Both the position numbers and the translations under genes were made by a program. Shown piece after piece: positions 28,632 through 35,961 of a DNA stretch of 64,000 nucleotides (the stretch's first letter is position 1; each line of letters opens with the position of its first letter). Below the pieces are notes generated by a model that did no database searches, was not told where the DNA came from, and was given only the letters and a program-made list of their open reading frames with translations. The DNA is taken from positions 1-64,000 of the forward strand of contig JAURVT010000026.1 of the NCBI GenBank assembly GCA_030655315.1, written 5' to 3'. This DNA comes from Nocardioidaceae bacterium (GTDB lineage: Bacteria; Actinomycetota; Actinomycetes; Propionibacteriales; Nocardioidaceae).

Positions 28632-28647
28632 GTGAGACCGATCTCAC
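28632..28647. promoter_or_regulatory. 16-bp palindrome between divergent genes
   Basis: GTGAGA-CCGA-TCTCAC, perfect 6-bp arms, just upstream of the -10 of the FAD oxidoreductase gene and downstream of the direct pair GTAGTT (28581, 28592) nearer the GGDEF gene. Placed like an operator or activator site. Confidence 0.45.
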
Positions 28648-28663
28648 CCGAGGCCCCGCCGAA

Positions 28664-28669
28664 TAGGGT
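28664..28669 (+). promoter_or_regulatory. -10 hexamer for leaderless FAD oxidoreductase transcript
   Basis: TAGGGT, 6 nt, then the GTG at 28676. No ribosome-binding site is present. Confidence 0.6.
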
Positions 28670-28675
28670 GGCTGC

Positions 28676-29965
28676 GTGGGACAGGTCGTCGTCGTCGGTG
28701 GTGGGCTCGCCGGCACGTCCGCCGCGGTCCGCCTGGCCAAGCTCGGTCACGCGGTCCGGCTCTGCGAGACCACCGAGGGCATCGGCGGCCAGCTGCTGCC
28801 CCGGTCCAGCGACGGCCACGCGTTCGACCTGTGGCCCGCGACGCTCACCATGCCCGCGACGCTGCGCGACCTGTTCCGCAAGTCCGGTCGTCCCCTCGAC
28901 CGGGTCGTCGACCTGCACCACGTCACCCCCGGGCGCCGCCACCTCCTGCCCGGACGCACGGTGCTCGACCTGCCGATGGGTCGTCGCGGGGACCAGGTGG
29001 ACGCGATCGACGCGGCGCTCCCCGGTCAGGGCGAGGTCTGGGCCGCGTGGCTCGACGGTCAGACCGACGCCTGGGAGACCGTGCGCCGCACGGCGCTCGA
29101 CCAGCGGTTCGGCGGACGCGGCGACCTCGACCGACCGGCCTGGAAGGTGCTCCGACCGCGGCGCTCGCTCGCCACCGAGGTGCGTCGACGCCTGCGCGAC
29201 GAGACCCTCGCGCGCCTGGTCACCGATCCCGTGGTCGCCGACGGCGACGACCCGCGCGCGGTGCCGGCGTTCGTCGCCGCCGCGCACCTCGTCGAGCGCA
29301 GCTTCGGGCGCTGGCGGGTCGACGGCGGGCCGCCCGCCCTGGTCGACGCCCTCGAGACCCGGCTGCGCGAGCGTCGGGTCCAGGTGCAGCTGGGCACCAC
29401 CGTCCACGGCGTGGTCCACGGGGCTGACGGCGTGCGCGGCGTCGAGACCGACGCGGGCCTGCTCGAGGCCGACGTGGTGGTCTGGGCCGCGCCGGCCCCG
29501 GGCACCGACCACGGCTCGGGCGTCCCCCGCATGCCCGCCGCCCGCACCCTGCTGCGCCTCGCACCAGGTGTCGCGCCCCTGCCGGCCGAGGTGCTGGCCC
29601 ACACCGACCCACCGCTGCGCGTCTGGAGCTCGGCGTCCGACGCGGACGGCGCCCGCTGCTGGACGGTCGCGCACCGGACCCAGGGCGGCGAGGACGTGCT
29701 GACGGCCCTGGCACGGGTCGGCCTCGACGTGCGCGGCCAGGTCGAGCACCGCGAGGACCTGTCCCCCGTCGACCTCGTCCGCGAGCGCGGGGCCGCCGCG
29801 TGCGGCTGGCACTGGGCCGGTTGGCGCTCCGCCCTGGACCGCCCCGGCGTGGGCACCGAGCCCCCCGGCCTGCTGACGGTGGGCGTCGACGCCCACCCCG
29901 GCCCCTCCCCCGAGCTCGTCCTCATGGGCACCGCCGCCGCCGCCGAGTCCGTCGGCAAGGCCTGA
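28676..29965 (+). CDS. FAD-dependent oxidoreductase (phytoene desaturase/HpnE-like)
   Basis: 429 aa. N-terminal dinucleotide-binding fold QVVVVGGGLAGTSAAVRLAKLGHAVRLCE and the second signature GIGGQLLPRSSDGHAFDLWPATLTMP resemble carotenoid desaturases, hydroxysqualene dehydroxylase and protoporphyrinogen oxidase. The C-terminal FAD-contacting segment near GLLTVGVDAHPGPSPELVLMGTAAAAESV is present. The substrate is unknown. A polyprenyl diphosphate synthase gene lies 1.6 kb away (31576), which would fit an isoprenoid substrate, but that is weak evidence. GTG start at 28676 is leaderless. Confidence 0.82.
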   Translation: MGQVVVVGGGLAGTSAAVRLAKLGHAVRLCETTEGIGGQLLPRSSDGHAFDLWPATLTMPATLRDLFRKSGRPLDRVVDLHHVTPGRRHLLPGRTVLDLPMGRRGDQVDAIDAALPGQGEVWAAWLDGQTDAWETVRRTALDQRFGGRGDLDRPAWKVLRPRRSLATEVRRRLRDETLARLVTDPVVADGDDPRAVPAFVAAAHLVERSFGRWRVDGGPPALVDALETRLRERRVQVQLGTTVHGVVHGADGVRGVETDAGLLEADVVVWAAPAPGTDHGSGVPRMPAARTLLRLAPGVAPLPAEVLAHTDPPLRVWSSASDADGARCWTVAHRTQGGEDVLTALARVGLDVRGQVEHREDLSPVDLVRERGAAACGWHWAGWRSALDRPGVGTEPPGLLTVGVDAHPGPSPELVLMGTAAAAESVGKA

Positions 29966-30006
29966 CCCCGCCCCGCCGCCCCACCTCCTCCCTGCCGCCC
30001 CATCCC

Positions 30007-30092
30007 TCGCCGAGTGGCGCAAGATCGGGCCGACACGCCGGCGCGGACCCCGATCGTGCGCCACTCGTGCACGCGTGTACGCCACTCGGCGA
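30007..30092. repeat. Intergenic inverted repeat with two alternative right arms
   Basis: Left arm 30011-30029 pairs with 30049-30067 (18 of 19). The overlapping left arm 30007-30019 pairs perfectly over 13 bp with 30080-30092. The structures are mutually exclusive. It lies between the convergent FAD oxidoreductase and small membrane genes, so it probably serves as a bidirectional terminator. Confidence 0.65.
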
Positions 30093-30166
30093 CGCGGGGT
30101 AGCCGGGACGCGAGCTCCGGCAGCCGAGCTACCGAGCTGACGGGTGTCGAGGGTCGCCGAGGGCGG

Positions 30167-30466
30167 TCAGCCCCGGCGACGCCACTCGGCACGGAGGCCG
30201 TCGACGAGCGAGCCGAGGTAGCGGCCGTCGTCGCAGCCCTCGTCGCCGCAGGCGCACGCCGCGACGGCGCACACGAGGACGGCGATGACCGACCCCCACC
30301 AGGCGGCGGCGAAGCCGGCCACGTGGTCGATCGCGCGGGGGTCGAGCAGGTAGGCGACGGTCAATAGGCCGAACGTGGCGAGGCCGGTGCCGAGCACCGC
30401 GAACAGCGCCAGGCGCAGCGTCCTGCGGCGGCGGCTGGTGCCCCGCGTCGCGTCGTCGTGCCCCAT
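30167..30466 (-). CDS. Small two-pass membrane protein, cysteine-rich loop
   Basis: 99 aa; family not recognised. A basic N-terminus (TSRRRRTLR), then two hydrophobic segments (about residues 16-40 and 49-72). After them comes ACACGDEGCDDGRYLGSLVDGLRAEWRRRG, with three cysteines in a short acidic stretch that could bind a metal. ATG 30466 has GAGG seven bases upstream. An in-frame ATG at 30499 would add 11 residues. It is downstream of metF and convergent with the FAD oxidoreductase gene. Confidence 0.65.
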   Translation of the reverse strand: MGHDDATRGTSRRRRTLRLALFAVLGTGLATFGLLTVAYLLDPRAIDHVAGFAAAWWGSVIAVLVCAVAACACGDEGCDDGRYLGSLVDGLRAEWRRRG

Positions 30467-30589
30467 CGGTGCGCCTCGCACCGACCCCGTGATGGCCATG
30501 GCTCCATGGTGGCACCGCGCTCGCGCCCGCGTGGGCATTGACGCGCATCGGTGGTCGTGTTGCCCGCCCCGGCCGTCGGCCGGTGGTCG

Positions 30590-31471
30590 TCAGCGGCTGG
30601 CGAGCGCCAGGTCGGCGTAGATCTGGCGCGTGGCGCGCGAGCGGTTGAGCGTGTAGAAGTGCAGGCCCGGTGCGCCCTCGGCGAGCAGCCGCTCGCACAG
30701 CTCGGTGGCGATCTGGGTGCCCTCGGCCCGCACGGACGCCGGGTCGTCGCCGACGGCCTCGATGCGCGCGGCCACCTCGGCGGGCACCTCGGCGCCCGAC
30801 AGCTCGGCGAAGCGGCGGATCTGCGAGAGGTTGGTGATCGGCATGATGCCGGGCAGCACCGGGATGTGGCAGCCGAGCGCCCGGGCGCGCTCGACGAGCG
30901 CGAAGTAGTCCTCGGCCCGGAAGAAGAACTGCGTGACGGCGAACTCGGCGCCCGCCTCGGCCTTGGCGGCCAGCACCCGCGCGTCGTCCTCGAGGCTCGC
31001 CGCACCAGGGTGCTTCTCGGGGAACGCGGCGACGCCGACGCAGAACCGTCCGAGCTCGCGGAGCATCTCGACGAGGTCGACGGCATGGTCGAGGCCGTCG
31101 GGGTGGCGCTCCCACTGCGCCGTGGGGCCGCCGGGCGGGTCGCCGCGCAGGGCGAGCACGTTGCTGACGCCCGCCGCCGCGTACTGCCCGATCACCCGCC
31201 GCAGCTCCTCGCGGGACTGCGACACGCACGTGAGGTGGCCGACGGGGTCGAGCGTGGTCTCCCGGGCGATGGCGTCGGTGATGCGGACGGTGCGGTCGCG
31301 GGTGGAGCCGCCGGCGCCGTAGGTGACCGAGACGAACGACGGACGCAGCGCCTCGAGCTCGCGGATCGAGCGCCACAGGACCCGCTCGCCGGCGTCGTCG
31401 CGCGGCGGCGAGAACTCGAACGAGAAGGTGGGAGCGTCGGAGGCCAGGACCTCGCGCAGGGGCTGTGACAT
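30590..31471 (-). CDS. metF: Methylenetetrahydrofolate reductase
   Basis: 293-aa FAD enzyme reducing 5,10-methylene-THF to 5-methyl-THF for methionine synthesis. TIM barrel with TFSFEFSPPRDDAGE (catalytic Glu region), FVSVTYGAGGSTRDRT, GHLTCVSQSREEL, NVLALRGDPPGG, GVAAFPEKHPGA, EFAVTQFFFRAEDYF, PVLPGIMPITNLSQIRRF and GLHFYTLNRS. Start ATG 31471 is exactly 6 nt after a minus-strand TACGAT, so the transcript is probably leaderless; the GGAGG there is too close to the ATG to serve as a ribosome site. It is divergent from the polyprenyl synthase gene. Confidence 0.96.
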   Translation of the reverse strand: MSQPLREVLASDAPTFSFEFSPPRDDAGERVLWRSIRELEALRPSFVSVTYGAGGSTRDRTVRITDAIARETTLDPVGHLTCVSQSREELRRVIGQYAAAGVSNVLALRGDPPGGPTAQWERHPDGLDHAVDLVEMLRELGRFCVGVAAFPEKHPGAASLEDDARVLAAKAEAGAEFAVTQFFFRAEDYFALVERARALGCHIPVLPGIMPITNLSQIRRFAELSGAEVPAEVAARIEAVGDDPASVRAEGTQIATELCERLLAEGAPGLHFYTLNRSRATRQIYADLALASR

Positions 31472-31477
31472 GCCTCC

Positions 31478-31483
31478 ATCGTA
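31478..31483 (-). promoter_or_regulatory. -10 hexamer for leaderless metF transcript
   Basis: Minus-strand TACGAT, 6 nt, then the ATG at 31471. Confidence 0.55.
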
Positions 31484-31563
31484 CGAGCGCGGCCCGTCCG
31501 CGCCGGTCGGTCGACGCTGCTCGGGACGCCGGGCGTGACGCGGACCACGTCGCACGGTGGCAC

Positions 31564-31569
31564 TAGGGT
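31564..31569 (+). promoter_or_regulatory. -10 hexamer for leaderless polyprenyl synthase transcript
   Basis: TAGGGT, 6 nt, then the GTG at 31576. Divergent from the metF -10, 81 bp away. Confidence 0.6.
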
Positions 31570-31575
31570 CGTGGC

Positions 31576-32643
31576 GTGGAGCAGTCCGAGCGCGCGTCCC
31601 TCGTCACGGGCATCGACGCGGCGCTGGCCGACTTCGTCGAGCGCCGCCGGCACGACCTCGCGGGCCTCGGCCCGCGCGTCCATCCCCTGCTCGACGCCGC
31701 CGGGCGCGCGTCGGTGGGTGGCAAGCGGCTGCGGGCGCTGTTCTGCCACGCCGGCTGGACGGCCGCGGGCGGCGACCCCGACGACCCGGCCGCCCTCCGC
31801 GCGTCCTGCGCGTTCGAGTGGCTGCAGGCGAGCGCCCTCGTCCACGACGACCTGATGGACGCCTCGGACACCCGTCGGGGCCACCCGTCGGCGCACCGGG
31901 CCTTCGAGTCCGACCACCGTGGGGCCGGCTGGGAGGGTGACGCGGAGCGCTACGGCGCCGGCGGGGCGATCCTGCTCGGGGACCTGCTGCTGTCGTGGGC
32001 CGACGAGTCGTTCCGGGGCGCGGGCCTGCCGCTGGAGGCGACCGCGCGCGCCACCCCGTACCTCGACTCGTGCCGCTCGGAGGTGATCTGCGGGCAGTTC
32101 CTCGACCTCTCGCAACAGGCGCGCGGCACCCACGACGTCGACGAGGCGCTGCGCGTCGTCCACTACAAGGCCGCCACGTACACCGTCGAGCGGCCGCTGC
32201 ACGTGGGCGCCGCCCTGGCCGGCGGCGACGACGACCTGCTCGGTGCCCTGTCCGCGTTCGGCCTCCCCCTGGGCTCGGCCTTCCAGCTCCGCGACGACCT
32301 GCTCGGCGTCTTCGGCGACCCGGCGGTCACCGGCAAGCCCGCGGGCGACGACCTCCGCGAGGGCAAGCGCACCGTCCTCGTGGCCCGGGCCTGGGAGGCC
32401 GGCGACGAGCAGCAGCGCCACGTCGTCGACACCCTGCTCGGTGACCCCGCCCTCGACGCCGACGGGGTCGACCGGCTCCGCGACGTCGTCGAGGCGACCG
32501 GCGCCCGACAGGCCGTCGAGGACCACATCTCCCGCCTCGAGGCCCAGGCCGACGACGCCCTGCACCGCGTCCCCGTCGCGGACGACGACGCACGCGAACG
32601 ACTCGCCGGCCTCGCCGCCCTCGCCACCCGCCGCGTCGCCTGA
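31576..32643 (+). CDS. Polyprenyl diphosphate synthase (geranylgeranyl type)
   Basis: 355-aa all-helical prenyltransferase condensing IPP with an allylic diphosphate. GGKRLRALFCHAGW; the first aspartate-rich motif LVHDDLMDASDTRRGHP has the DDxxD form and is preceded by bulky-residue positions WLQASA. The second motif reads FQLRDDLLGVFGDPAVTGKPAGDDLREGKRT, the DDxxG form usual in actinobacterial GGPP synthases. Product length cannot be fixed from sequence, though C20 is likely. The M. tuberculosis counterpart by position is idsA2 (Rv2173), beside a metF-like gene and Rv2175c, the same order as here. Confidence 0.92.
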   Translation: MEQSERASLVTGIDAALADFVERRRHDLAGLGPRVHPLLDAAGRASVGGKRLRALFCHAGWTAAGGDPDDPAALRASCAFEWLQASALVHDDLMDASDTRRGHPSAHRAFESDHRGAGWEGDAERYGAGGAILLGDLLLSWADESFRGAGLPLEATARATPYLDSCRSEVICGQFLDLSQQARGTHDVDEALRVVHYKAATYTVERPLHVGAALAGGDDDLLGALSAFGLPLGSAFQLRDDLLGVFGDPAVTGKPAGDDLREGKRTVLVARAWEAGDEQQRHVVDTLLGDPALDADGVDRLRDVVEATGARQAVEDHISRLEAQADDALHRVPVADDDARERLAGLAALATRRVA

Positions 32644-32705
32644 CTTCCACCTTCCGGCTGGGCGGTCGGCCGGTCTGATCGGTCGGGTCGAGTGCGGCGC
32701 CGCCG

Positions 32706-32980
32706 GGGTGTTCGCCGACAGGCGCCTAAGGACGGGTCCGGTGACGCCGACTCCTCGCAGCCGGGTGACCGTCTCGGTAGGTGGACCGGTTCGCCTCACC
32801 AGCACCGCACGTCACGCCGACCGTGGCAAGCGGGTGCTTCCCGTGGTGAATACACCGTGTGAAGCACCTGTCTGCCATGGTCAGCGCCGAGTTGTCTCAC
32901 CCACCAAGACCCGAGGCCGGCCACCATCCCGACACCCCGCGGCCCCGTCCCTCGCTGCGCCCTTCGTCACCCGAGCACCC
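32706..32980. repeat. Palindromic repeat unit 1 (~275 bp)
   Basis: Starts GGGTGTTCG and ends CGAGCACCC. At the centre are 16-bp arms (32825-32840 and 32861-32876) around a 20-nt loop with two G-T pairs and one mismatch. Outer segments also pair (GGTAGGTGGA near 32776 with 32896-32910; GGACGGG near 32730 with the CCCGTCC near 32945). It looks like two related half-units in inverted orientation. Confidence 0.75.
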
Positions 32981-33029
32981 TGGTGACACGGGGACCGACC
33001 GCGCCGACGGTTCGGGTGCGGCGCCGCCG

Positions 33030-33303
33030 GGGTGCTCGCCGACAGGCACCTACGGACGGGGCCGTGCCGCCGACTCCACGCGGCCGGGTGGACGTCTCGG
33101 TGGGTGGACCGGCTCGCCCCACCCGCCACAGGCGTCACGCCGACCGAGGCAAACAGGTGCTTCCCGTGGTGAATACACCGTGTGAAGCACCTGTTTGCCA
33201 TGGTCAGCGCCGGGCCGTCTCACCTACCAAGACCCGAGGCCGGCCTCGATCCCGACACGAAGCGGCCCCGTCCCTCGCTGCGCCCTTCGTCACCCGAGCA
33301 CCC
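33030..33303. repeat. Palindromic repeat unit 2 (~274 bp)
   Basis: Second copy, 323-324 bp downstream of unit 1. Terminal GGGTGCTCG/CGAGCACCC is a perfect 9-bp inverted repeat. The central 16-bp arms (33148-33163 and 33184-33199) pair perfectly around the same 20-nt loop as in unit 1. Confidence 0.75.
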
Positions 33304-33344
33304 CGAACCGCGGCCGCGCGGTCACCCGCAGCCAGAGGTTCGCG

Positions 33345-33731
33345 TCAGAAGGCCAACGCCTGCGCCCGGCGGCGCACCTCGCGACCGCGGTCCTCGCGGA
33401 GGGCGTCGACGGGGCGGCCGGGGAGGGTGTCGTCGGGGGTGAAGATCCAGACGGCGGCCTCGAGGTCGTCGAAGCCGGCGTCGAGGAGCAGGGTCAGGAG
33501 ACCGGCGAGGCCCTTGACGACGGCGGCGTCGACGAGGCACTCCGCGGGTACGCGCGGGGCTCGGCTCGCGGGGGTGCGGACGGCGATCAGCTGCCGCTCG
33601 GCGGCCCACTGACGGATCCGGTTGGGGCTCGTCCCGAGCCGTTCGGCGGCCTCCTCGAGGCTCAGCCACGACGGCACCAGGTCGTCGAGGACGGCTCCCG
33701 GCGTGCTCTCTGGGGTCTCCGCGCTGGTCAT
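33345..33731 (-). CDS. Rv2175c-family winged-helix DNA-binding protein
   Basis: 128 aa. DNA-binding helix-turn-helix WLSLEEAAERLGTSPNRIRQWAAERQLIAV at about residues 22-52, then a helical C-terminus with VVKGLAGLLTLLLDAGFDDLEAAVWIFTPDD, typical of the Rv2175c family. In M. tuberculosis Rv2175c is phosphorylated by PknL, encoded next door, which abolishes DNA binding. Here too it is divergent from a PASTA Ser/Thr kinase gene. The Thr-rich N-terminus (MTSAETPESTPG) resembles the phosphorylated extension of Rv2175c. The target DNA is unknown. Confidence 0.9.
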   Translation of the reverse strand: MTSAETPESTPGAVLDDLVPSWLSLEEAAERLGTSPNRIRQWAAERQLIAVRTPASRAPRVPAECLVDAAVVKGLAGLLTLLLDAGFDDLEAAVWIFTPDDTLPGRPVDALREDRGREVRRRAQALAF

Positions 33732-33791
33732 GGGACCCAGGGTGGCACGCGCACGACCCCGACGATGCCCGGGGTACTGGGCTTCGCCACC

Positions 33792-33797
33792 TAGAAT
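33792..33797 (+). promoter_or_regulatory. Candidate -10 of the PASTA kinase gene
   Basis: TAGAAT, about 80 nt upstream of the kinase start. It would give a leadered mRNA with the GGAGG at 33867. No convincing -35. Confidence 0.4.
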
Positions 33798-33877
33798 GAG
33801 GGGTGTTCGGGGGCGGCACACGATCGTCGGGACCTCCGCGGGCGCGTCCAGCGCAGGAGCCACCCAGGAGGAGACCG

Positions 33878-35902
33878 GTGTCGATGACGAGCAGCGAGAC
33901 CCTCGTGGGCCGCCTGCTCGATGGTCGGTACCGGATCGGCGAGCGCATCGCCCGGGGCGGGATGGCCAGCGTCCACGTCGGCACCGACGAGCGCCTCGAC
34001 CGCGTCGTCGCCATCAAGGTGATGCACCGCGACCTCGGCGACGACGAGCAGTTCACCGCCCGCTTCGTGCAGGAGGCCCGCTCGGCGGCCCGGCTGAACC
34101 ACCCGAGCGTGGTGGCGGTGTTCGACCAGGGCGAGGACCAGGGCCTGGTGTTCCTCGTCATGGAGTACGTGCCCGGCCGCACCCTGCGCGACGTCGTCCG
34201 GGCCGAGGCGCCGATGGCCCCCCGCCGCGCCCTCACCCTGCTCGAGCAGCTCCTCGTGGCGCTCGCGGTGGCGCACGAGGCCCGCATCGTGCACCGCGAC
34301 GTCAAGCCCGAGAACGTCCTGATCGCCCCCGACGGCCGGGTCAAGGTGGCCGACTTCGGGCTCGCGCGCGCCGTGTCCGCGTCCACCAGCCACACGGTCA
34401 CGAGCGGCGTGCTCATCGGCACCATCTCCTACCTCGCCCCCGAGCTCGTCACCAACGAGGGCGCCGACGCCCGTACCGACGTCTACGCGTGCGGCGCGAT
34501 GCTCTACGAGATGCTCACGGGGCTCAAGCCGCACCGCGGCGAGAGCCCGATCCAGGTCGCCTACAAGCACGTGCACGAGGACGTGCCGCCGCCGTCGGCG
34601 ATCGTGCCGGGCCTCCCGCCCTACGTCGACGCGCTCGTCGCCCGCGCCACCGCCCGCGACCGCAACCAGCGCTCGGCCGACGCCCACGTGCTGCTGCAGC
34701 AGGTCCGGCAGGCGCGCAGCGCGCTCGATCAGGGCCTCGAGGACGACGTCGAGCTGACGCAGGACCTCACCCCGCGCCGCGTGCTCGGTGCGGTCACCAC
34801 CGCCACCCTCCCCGAGAGCGTCGAGGCGCTGCGGCCCACGGCGACGCCCACCGGCGACGAGACGGTCCTGGTGCACCCCGGGCGCGACGGCCTCGACGAC
34901 CGGTTCGCGACCGTCCCCCGCGACGAGGCACCCACCTCCGTCACGCGCCCCGTGCCGCCGCTGCCACCCCCGTCGGACCGGCTGCCGCTGCCCGCCGCGC
35001 CGTACCGGCCCGAGCGACGCCGCCGCGGGGCGGTCCTGCTGGTGCTCGTGATCGTCCTGGCCGTGCTCGCGGCGGTGGGCGGCTGGTACTACGGCATCGG
35101 ACGGTTCGACCAGGCGCCCGACCTCACCGGCATGTCGGTCGCGCAGGCGACCAACCGGGCCAGCGGCGCGGGGTTCGGGTTCGACGTCGACCGCCAGGCG
35201 TTCTCCGAGACCGTCGCCGCCGGCTCCGTGATCTCCACGTCGCCCGACGCCGGCGGCAAGATCCTGCCCGAGCACACCATCTCGGCGGTGGTCTCCAAGG
35301 GCAAGGAGCGGTACGCCGTGCCCGACCTGTCCGGCCGCAGCCAGGACGACGCCGAGAGCACCCTGGCCGACCTCAACCTCGAGCTGGGCGACCTCGAGCC
35401 GCGCTACAGCGAGCGGGTCCCCCGCGACGAGGTGATCCGCACCGTGCTCGACACCGGCACCGAGGTCAAGCGCGGCACCGAGATCGACCTGTTCGTCAGC
35501 CGCGGCCGGCGGCCCATCGAGATCGCCGACTACACGGGCAAGCCGGCGGCCGAGGTCGTCGCCTCGCTGCAGGAGGACGGCCTGGAGGTCCGGACCACCC
35601 GCGCGTTCGACGCCACGGTCGCCCGCGACGCCGTCGTCTCTCAGGACCCCGCAGACGGCACGCTCTACAAGCGCGACGTCATCACCCTCGTCGTGTCCGA
35701 CGGGCCCGAGCCGGTGGACGTGCCGCAGGTGGTCGGCCGTACCGAGGACGCGGCCCGCAAGGCGCTCGAGGAGGCCGGGTTCGAGGTCGAGGTCGACCGC
35801 GACTCCTCCTACGTGGGTCTCGGCTTCGTGGTCCGGCAGGACCCGGCCGGGGCGGGCAACAAGGCCGCCCCCGGCACCACGGTGACCATCACGCTCGTCT
35901 GA
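33878..35902 (+). CDS. Membrane Ser/Thr protein kinase with four PASTA repeats
   Basis: 674 aa. Cytoplasmic Hanks-type kinase (about residues 15-285) with glycine loop ARGGMASV, catalytic Lys47 in VAIKVM, HRDVKPEN with Asp141, and DFG at 159-161. A Pro-rich juxtamembrane linker precedes a single transmembrane helix (about 384-405). The four extracellular PASTA repeats that follow would bind peptidoglycan fragments or lipid II. I chose the GTG at 33878 because GGAGG is six bases upstream; ATG 33884 is the alternative. By position it matches pknL of M. tuberculosis or pkaF of Streptomyces. The adjacent Rv2175c homologue is the likely substrate. Confidence 0.95.
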   Translation: MSMTSSETLVGRLLDGRYRIGERIARGGMASVHVGTDERLDRVVAIKVMHRDLGDDEQFTARFVQEARSAARLNHPSVVAVFDQGEDQGLVFLVMEYVPGRTLRDVVRAEAPMAPRRALTLLEQLLVALAVAHEARIVHRDVKPENVLIAPDGRVKVADFGLARAVSASTSHTVTSGVLIGTISYLAPELVTNEGADARTDVYACGAMLYEMLTGLKPHRGESPIQVAYKHVHEDVPPPSAIVPGLPPYVDALVARATARDRNQRSADAHVLLQQVRQARSALDQGLEDDVELTQDLTPRRVLGAVTTATLPESVEALRPTATPTGDETVLVHPGRDGLDDRFATVPRDEAPTSVTRPVPPLPPPSDRLPLPAAPYRPERRRRGAVLLVLVIVLAVLAAVGGWYYGIGRFDQAPDLTGMSVAQATNRASGAGFGFDVDRQAFSETVAAGSVISTSPDAGGKILPEHTISAVVSKGKERYAVPDLSGRSQDDAESTLADLNLELGDLEPRYSERVPRDEVIRTVLDTGTEVKRGTEIDLFVSRGRRPIEIADYTGKPAAEVVASLQEDGLEVRTTRAFDATVARDAVVSQDPADGTLYKRDVITLVVSDGPEPVDVPQVVGRTEDAARKALEEAGFEVEVDRDSSYVGLGFVVRQDPAGAGNKAAPGTTVTITLV

Positions 35903-35949
35903 CGGCGTCTCCGTCCGTGGACACGTCGGCCCGAAGTCCATCGCTTTCG

Positions 35950-35955
35950 TAGGGT
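35950..35955 (+). promoter_or_regulatory. -10 hexamer for leaderless YeeE/YedE transcript
   Basis: TAGGGT, 6 nt, then GTG at 35962. This spacing argues for the GTG rather than the TTG at 35956. Confidence 0.6.
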
Positions 35956-35961
35956 TTGTCC

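Larger units (their letters stand above)
32644..33344. other. 701-bp convergent gap filled by a tandem palindromic duplication
   Basis: No gene is supportable. The open frames crossing it in both directions mirror the repeat symmetry and lack ribosome sites. Nearly all of it is two copies of one unit at a 323-324-bp period. The few tens of bases after the polyprenyl synthase stop show nothing. Confidence 0.7.

Noticed and set aside
28520-30085. Upstream extension of the GGDEF gene frame across the FAD oxidoreductase gene
   Set aside because: Antisense to a recognised gene and without similarity; the ATG at 28519 has a ribosome site.
32881-33201. Minus-strand open frame of 106 codons over the tandem palindrome, and matching plus-strand frames
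   Set aside because: Frames arise from both arms of the inverted repeat on both strands, contain no domain, no ribosome site, and shift between the two copies.
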